A DNA stretch of 64,000 bases from assembly GCA_030998015.1 (NCBI GenBank), contig JARWMV010000038.1, forward strand, positions 1-64,000, read 5' to 3'. Each line of letters begins with the position of its first letter. The stretch's first letter is position 1. Shown piece after piece: positions 57,902 to 64,000 of the stretch. This stretch comes from Ceratorhiza oryzae-sativae (Eukaryota; Basidiomycota; Agaricomycetes; Cantharellales; Ceratobasidiaceae). Position numbers and translations under genes: made by a program. Below the pieces are notes generated by a model. That model was not told the DNA's origin. It did not search any database and saw only the letters and a list, made by a program, of their open reading frames with translations.

Positions 57902-60278
57902 ATGAACTAGTATGTACGCGACTTGGAGTTAGGGAGTTACTACTCGACGAAGGGGGAGAGCACTCTATTTAAAGGAAAACATCTAGTTGAATCGTTGGCA
58001 GAGCAAAGAGCAGCCTTACGACCCCGATGTACGTATGTCATTCTTTATGCCGGCATGAGGCCTCTAGGGCCGATTCGTGTACGCATTCACGGGCCGCCCG
58101 GACAGCAACTCCTTCCATCGCACAATAGTATCAGGATCACGCGAATGGAAACAGTTGTCGCAGAGAAGCGAACTTGAGGAATCAGTGACATGGCATGTTG
58201 AAGAGTATGATGTGGGAGTTGAGGAACGCTATATTCGGTCAGATGTACCTCGCGTAGATAGCTCGGCATGCGTAAATTTCCGGATGCCGTTACTGTGCAA
58301 CCACACATCAAGGAATAATGGATTAAGAATGTAAATGACAATTCTCTTGCATCAGACGATTGCAGCATCGTATTTCCGGGTTCGTTGATTATCTCCCAAA
58401 TAAGGGTGTTTGTGGATATCAAATATGAAGAACGACTCAACTATATTCCAGTATAACCTCCGACGGTTTTAGTATCCAACTCTGGCGCTCTCCACGTCGA
58501 GTGACTCCAAAGCTCTACTGCAGGTTATTAATTAATCACGCGAAGAACGACAAAAGGAGCAACCACCAAATTTGTCCCCCTTGGCGAGCTCGGTACTACC
58601 CTTGTGATGTCGCGGCCCGCTCAATGCCGGTGTAATGAATTTACCCGGAGCTTCATGCCGTTATGTACGTAAGCCGTGAGGGGGTAGTCGACAAGAATCA
58701 GCTAACTGTCTAATCGAAAAAGAGTCCGTAAATACCGATATTTCTGCGTTGGAGTTTTGTATACCCTGGCGGTTTCGAACATGCCAGTGAGCGGGAATAT
58801 GTGTAGGTTTATTTATATTTATGTAGGTTCCGCTGTCCGATCACTTACAAATGCCGTGGCTCGCTCTCTTGGGATAGCACTCAAGGGCATTATCATGAAA
58901 CGTGATACCTTTGGGTAAGTTTTGACTTTATCAATGGAGACTTCACTGAAGTATGCAGCATAAGTCTCAAGTTTGAATGGTTTGAATGTGCGACTGGATG
59001 AGAGTATTGAGAATTATGCGATGTAAATATATATCGCCACGCAATGCACAAAGTCTCTTAGAGCTTAGGGAATAGTCGATAAAGTAGAATTACGATATAA
59101 TCGCCCGGATGCCAAATTATCCACACGGTACCAGGGTTTACGTATATTCTCTACACGCAGTACAGAGACGGAGCGGCATGTGACTAGAGAAAGATACAAA
59201 CTAGAGTTGTGGAGTAAGCAGGCGATCGCGCCATACACTTAAATCATGTAAGAAATCATAAGGTAATCGTACGTGTGTGGTTAAGCGTTTTGTAAGGCCT
59301 TCGTCAACACCCTCCACAGAGAGCATGCGTCGCTGGCCACCTGAGATGGAAGGGAACCTCGCCCGGCCGACAATGGGGCTTTCATACATCGATTAGCTGT
59401 TACTCCTCGATCCCGTCGAGTTCTGTGTTTTTGATGGGGTGTTTCCTGTGCTCCAATACTGCATGGGGGTGGCATTTTTCGCTAGACGCAAAAATCTGGT
59501 TTCAATCACGGCTGGGGCGTTAATTCTTTCGCTATTACACATGTCTGAGGATATCCTAAGGATATACATCTGCACAGGACCGCCAGTCCTACTTGCTTGG
59601 CGTTCGTATGTATAGTAGCATTTGTGTTAACATCGTGAGTGTTACAGTCTATCATCTTGCATTCGTCCTTAAACCTGGGATATGCTGATTTTTTGGAGCG
59701 GGTGAGTGGACTTATTTCGAAGCCTCCTATTTTAATTCAGTCCCTCCCTGCCAAAATTTGGGCAGGTAGCGTGGAGCTCGCTGCGACCCGCTTTTTCCTG
59801 CGGAGCCTAGGCACCGATAGCAGATTTGCGCGTCACGTCCGGGTGGGTTTTTGTCTTGCTGACCCTTAGTTTGCATATCCCCTGAAAACAGGATACGTCT
59901 GTCGCACAAAGCTTTTGGACAGAAATGAGGGTATTATGTTACCCATTTTGGGCAAAAGATGACCAATAGTTGTTAAGGACAACTTTGATAGTATGTGAAT
60001 TCCGAACAAAGCAGTGTTTCCTCGCGGCATGGCGTTATGGCTGTGCGAACTCTGCTCCAAAAGGAAACATGACAGGCAGGCGCTTAGCGCCTTGTACAAG
60101 AACTAGAACATTTGCCTCCTCTTTTCGACCAGCATCAGGGCTCCCACCTTCTCTCTAGCATAGATGATTCTAAATGAGCCAGGGACAGGCGCGAAATCAG
60201 AGGCCTTTACGTTTCCTCTCCTTCGGTTAGCACCTGCTCCATATATTTGAGGCGCGTCACACTAACTCTTGAAAACAG
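57902..60278. other. No assignable gene
   Basis: Includes the likely promoter of the polygalacturonase (57902-58100, read leftward). Elsewhere only short frames; no repeat family of this window is present. Confidence 0.4.
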
Positions 60279-61469
60279 ACGGCGGAGGCGTAAGGGGACT
60301 GTCGTCCCTCGTGATACTAGGAGAAATCATGAAACAATACAACGCAAGACGAAGGGAATTGGATGCGTCAGCCGTAGAGATCCATCCTTGGCAAGTGTTT
60401 GATTTGATTTGCGGAACTAGCACGGGCGGGTAAGCCGACGTAATTCAGGCCCACTCAGAAACGCGAACTGACTCGGAAAAAAGTCTGATTGCAATTATGC
60501 TAGGCCGGCTTCGTATGCCCGTAGCGGCTGCAATTGAGGCTTATGCTGCACTCTCAGAATACATATTCGGAACTACAAAACCTTGGTTTTGGCAAGAAGG
60601 CACTTTCCAAGCTACGAGGCTTGAATATGCCATCAAACTATTAGTTGGAATGTATGCTGAACCACGCCCCGGCTCAAATCCGAGAATGGCCTTTGATTCC
60701 AACCACAAGGAGGAGAATAATCATTATGTCAAGGCCGGAGCCGACGTTCCAATGCTTGATAAGCGCGACGACCGCTGTCACGTGTATGTTTTTGCTTTTC
60801 ACATTTTCGCTTCTAACTAATGGTTATGAGGCTAGGATCGTTTGTGCGGTTACGGCGGACCCTATTTCTACGGTTCGATTCCGTACGTATCATGGTAGCT
60901 CGAGCTCACCCGAATGCCGCATATGGGAGGCCGCTCGTGCCACTAGCGCAGCGCCAACGTACTTCAAGCCGGTTTATATCGACGAGCACGGCATCGAGAT
61001 ACGCTATTTAGATGCTGGGCTCCAGTGCAATAACCCTATCGAACAATTGACCAGCGAGATTAGCGAATATGCGCGCTTCAAAAACCGGCGAGTTTCATGC
61101 ATTTTGAGCATAGGAACAGGTGAACGTTATGAAGCTAGCTTGCCAAAGGCCGGCTGGTTTCCCAAGCTTCAACTAGTAGGCGTGGTGAAATCTTTGAAAA
61201 AGATTGTCCTGGATTGTGAAACTGTCCACCAACGCACCGAGCGGCGGTTTGCTCACAATTTAGGTATTTATCACCGGTTGAATGTTGCGCATGGATTTCA
61301 AACAATCGGTTTACAAGAGTGGAAAGCTCTGGATCAACTAATAACTTCAACGGGGCACTATATGAGGCAACCCGAAATCGTGACCAAGTTCAACAGCGTG
61401 GTAGATTCACTGTTGCGTACTGGAGAACAGGGAACGATCACAGTTCGAAACGCTGGCGGTTTACTATAA
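60279..61469 (+). CDS. Patatin-like phospholipase 2 (5' exon unresolved)
   Basis: Exons 60279-60429, 60484-60783 and 60836-61469 join in frame (introns of 54 and 52 nt, the second with a ctaac branch). Motifs: DGGGVRGLSSL, GTSTGG and YLDAGLQCNNP, the complete patatin Ser-Asp dyad. The intron positions and phases equal those of the gene at 54916-56064, including an acceptor (gaaaacag) splitting the first Asp codon. No upstream exon with a matching phase was found in the preceding 300 bp, so this copy may be 5'-truncated. About 361 residues from DGGG. Confidence 0.75.
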
Positions 61470-61607
61470 TTAGGCTTCTCATTTATTGGACTCATAATGT
61501 TTACTGGCCCGTGAAACCATGTAGTAATGTATGGTTACGGTTAACAGATAATAAGCTATAACCACGAAGAAAATCTTATTATGAGTGGCGATTCTTCCAT
61601 TATCCTG

Positions 61608-61822
61608 GGTGGAAAATACGCATGTATGCTAGAAAGTTCTAGGAAGTACTAGAAAGATGAGTCAGAAATCGAGCCAAGTGAGTCCCAATCTCATATGACT
61701 CGGAGTGATTAGTAGGGATAAATAGAGGCCCTGCGGACCCTCTGGACGCCATTCTCTACTCACCCACATCCCTATCTTTTATTGTACTTAACTTCACAAT
61801 TTCATATATATTTGATTCCTAC
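61608..61822 (+). repeat. Left LTR of copia-like element
   Basis: About 215 bp; shares tgctag...gtactagaaagatga and ccctctggacgccattctct with the right LTR at 63156-63665. Confidence 0.65.
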
Positions 61823-61946
61823 GGTTTGTGAGCCCCGCTCAGCCGCTTTAAACCATAAGATACAAGTATATATAAACACCCCTACCCGAGATATCTCAAA
61901 CCACCTCGGGCCGAACCCAAATGCAGACTGACGGTACACTAGCGCA

Positions 61947-62698
61947 GTGTCTATCGGACTACACCACATCGCACCCTTGAGGGGGAGCGATAACTACAAC
62001 GTGTGGCGCATACAGATGGAAGATATACTGACCGATCTGATTTGTATGGCTACCCGACCCAGACAGAGTCCATACCGGCTGCTAAACGTACCATGGACAA
62101 CGACGAATACGTCACTTGTTAAGGTTAGACCGGAAAGATTTGTCAAACATCATGATGCGTGTTGATGAGAATGTGTTTACCCATATCCAAGCGTGTAAGA
62201 CATCTGCAGACGCGTGGGGCCTACTGGCGTCGAAGTTCCAAATCAAGGGAACTGTCGCGCTAATCAACCTGCGAAGGAAATTCTTCAGCCATCGCACGGA
62301 CGAGAGCGAAGCCATCGAGGAGCACATTCGAAGAATGCGTGAATGGTTCCAACAGATAAACCAAATTGCGCCAGGCTCGTTGACAGAGGTGGATTGGATA
62401 GTAACACTTGTCGCGAGCTTACAGACTCATGGGACGCATTTACCCGGTCAATAAGTTTCCAGTTCACTACAAATGATGCAAACATGCTAGCTAATGAGAT
62501 CTGCGACTTGCGATCGAGAATACTAGCTGAGGCGCACCGAAGGAGAACTAGAGACAGTGACTCGAAGGCGTTTGTCAGCATCGAGAAGTCAAATCAAGGC
62601 AGATTTGGACGTACAGATAAGATCTCTCGAGCTCGGGATAAGTCGACATCCAAATGCAGAAACTGCGGGAGGATCGGCCACTGGGCTACCGAATGCTG
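61947..62698 (+). pseudogene. Copia gag remnant
   Basis: Three frames in sequence: 61947-62165 (YNVWRIQMEDILTDL, a copia gag N-terminus), 62116-62454 (UBN2-like, VALINLRRKFFSHRTDE) and 62343-62699 with a CCHC knuckle CRNCGRIGHWATEC ending in a stop. At least two frame shifts separate them. Confidence 0.75.
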
Positions 62699-63155
62699 AA
62701 GTCCTGGCGGAGGCTCATACAAGCACGACAAGGACAGCGAGTCCAATCAAGACGATGCGCCAGATCTTGATGACGACTCAGATCATGGCAATCGCAACAG
62801 GAAGCTCAGCCTACGAGGTGAATTCCGAATCAAGGACGGGTTTTTGAACATATGAGACCCAGACGAGCCCGAAGAGGCTGCGTATGGGGGCTATGTGTTC
62901 TAGGCTCGGAGACAAACGGTGCCGACATCTCACCGAAAGGATTGGCGCGCGATCCAGATCACAAGAGCTGACTGTAGACATGCCCAAGGAGACGATTAGA
63001 CCGCAGTCTAAGAGTCGCATAATTAGCTATATTGAATATGGACAATATCTTCCACATCCATTTCTTTCTTAATTGTCTTTAATGGTCACTTTAGTATATT
63101 CGATTTAATTCTCTTTTATATTTATAATGTAACTACACTTGCTCGATTAAGGGGG

Positions 63156-63665
63156 AGTGCAGAAAACACGAATACATGCTAGACAGTACTAGAAAGATGA
63201 TTCAGTAATCGATTCAAGTGAGTGCCTATCTCACTCTGTATGCTGGTAACATCCAAATTTTTTGGATGCACAAAATAGATGTTTTGACCATTTACTACAG
63301 TCTTTCTAGCTTCATTTTGTGAATATTCTATCCCAATCACTCAAAAATTGGACAAAATGCACATTTTCCATACGTCTACATCAAGGTCATAACAATATAG
63401 AATACACTTGTTTTCATGCAGTACTGCATCTCTTAAGCATCTAGCAGCTGAAATATCATCACAGATGGTCAAAATGGACATACGTGCATTTTTTTTAACT
63501 TGCCCAAAAAAATTGGATGTCTGGGGCATGAAGAGTCATAAGACTCGGAGCGATTTGCAGGCATAAACAGAGGCCTGCAGACCCTCTGGACGTCATTCTC
63601 TACTCACTCAAATCCCTGTATTCTATTTTAATTAACTTCACTTCAATATATATTTCATTTCCACA
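63156..63665 (+). repeat. Right LTR of copia-like element, with MITE
   Basis: Matches the left LTR apart from the insertion at 63234-63535 and scattered changes; ends TTTCCACA before TCCTG. Confidence 0.65.
63234..63535. repeat. MITE (302 bp) inside the right copia LTR
   Basis: Comparison with the left LTR shows an insertion bounded by ~32-bp inverted ends: CTCTGTATGC...ACATCCAAATTTTTTGG on the left and, on the other strand, CTCTTCATGC...ACATCCAATTTTTTTGG. A 3-bp TCA flanks both sides (63231-63233, 63536-63538), as in PIF/Harbinger-type elements. No coding capacity. Confidence 0.7.
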
Positions 63666-63670
63666 TCCTG

Positions 63671-64000
63671 ACGCCCGAGCAACATCTCACTCGTGGGTAA
63701 GCTCTGAATCTTGAGCATTAAGAGTGGCGCTTGGCGCTTATCGATCACGTGTGTCCTCACTCCCGATTGATTGGTCATTCGATTGAATCCCGACGACGAT
63801 CGCAAACGCCTGGGCTTTATTGCTTGAACTCCCTGTTACTGGACTCTCTCCAAGCCCCTGAAATTTAACGTAGGCCGAACACTCATTCATATTACCTTTA
63901 TACTCTTCCAGTCACGATCCTGAGTCATACTTGACTCATAACCTTCAGCGCCTCGTCATTCGGCTCTTTCTGACTCAAACGGCCACCACAGCTGCGTAGA
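63671..64000. other. No recognised gene at the window end
   Basis: CpG-normal sequence with no open frame of note. Confidence 0.4.

Larger units (their letters stand above)
61608..63665 (+). mobile_element. Short decayed copia-like element
   Basis: LTR-like ends at 61608-61822 and about 63156-63665, with candidate duplication TCCTG (61603-61607 and 63666-63670). A half-tRNA-type PBS (GGTTTGTGAGCCCC, 61823-61836) follows the left LTR, and a PPT (TTAAGGGGGAG) precedes the right one. Only a gag-like region lies between, so pol has been deleted and the element depends on others. The right LTR is lengthened by a MITE. Confidence 0.65.

Overview
The window looks like a chromosome segment from a filamentous basidiomycete, most likely an agaricomycete of the Rhizoctonia/Ceratobasidium type. 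Host-type genes have many 45-62 nt GT-AG introns. The gene families (JmjC-like, DUF6535-like membrane protein, patatin-like lipase, GH28 endopolygalacturonase) and the mix of chromodomain Ty3/gypsy, Ty1/copia, hAT-like and MITE elements fit that group. The species call is inference. Nothing in the window is bacterial.

Layout. From 1 to about 46.3 kb there is nested repeat sequence, mostly poor in CpG. It holds a decayed intron-containing JmjC-like gene (1.7-4.9 kb) with a solo LTR in it; Rep-gypsy copy 1 (5092-21894, + strand, TSD TGTGT), itself invaded by a hAT-like element and by a second gypsy (13683-19912, TSD GCCTT); tandem repeats and LTR relics (22.9-25.8 kb); Rep-gypsy copy 2 (26216-36581, - strand, TSD GGTGT); and stacked solo LTRs, a hAT-like element, a MITE and a gypsy pol relic (37-46 kb). 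From 46.3 to 64 kb the sequence is richer in CpG and more gene-like: a DUF6535-like gene cut by a nearly intact Ty1/copia element (46721-52675, - strand, TSD GTGTT), two patatin-like genes, one complete endopolygalacturonase gene with five introns, and a small decayed copia-like element.

The most unusual object is the Rep-gypsy family. Two copies carry gag, pol (protease, RT, RNase H, integrase, chromodomain), an extra ORF (ORFx), and then, between the chromodomain and the 3' LTR, a second cassette: a spliced Cys-rich ORF on the opposite strand (ORFy) divergent from a gene for a CRESS-DNA/geminivirus-like Rep protein. The Rep has the three HUH-endonuclease motifs, a GRS-like motif and an SF3 helicase. 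The roughly 0.5 kb between ORFy and Rep holds a duplicated 61-bp unit with near-palindromes. A tRNA-like, B-box-containing hairpin lies between Rep and the polypurine tract. So a reverse-transcribing element carries what looks like the replication module of a rolling-circle replicon. Both Rep copies are broken here, by a nested insertion in copy 1 and by a one-base frameshift in copy 2.

The repeats record a history. The six differences between the two copia LTRs are all CpG to TpG/CpA transitions, and many TSD mismatches and stop codons are also C/T transitions, which points to methylation-linked deamination. Solo LTRs with target-site duplications show frequent LTR-LTR recombination. All boundaries, introns and motifs were read by eye; no database search or alignment program was used.
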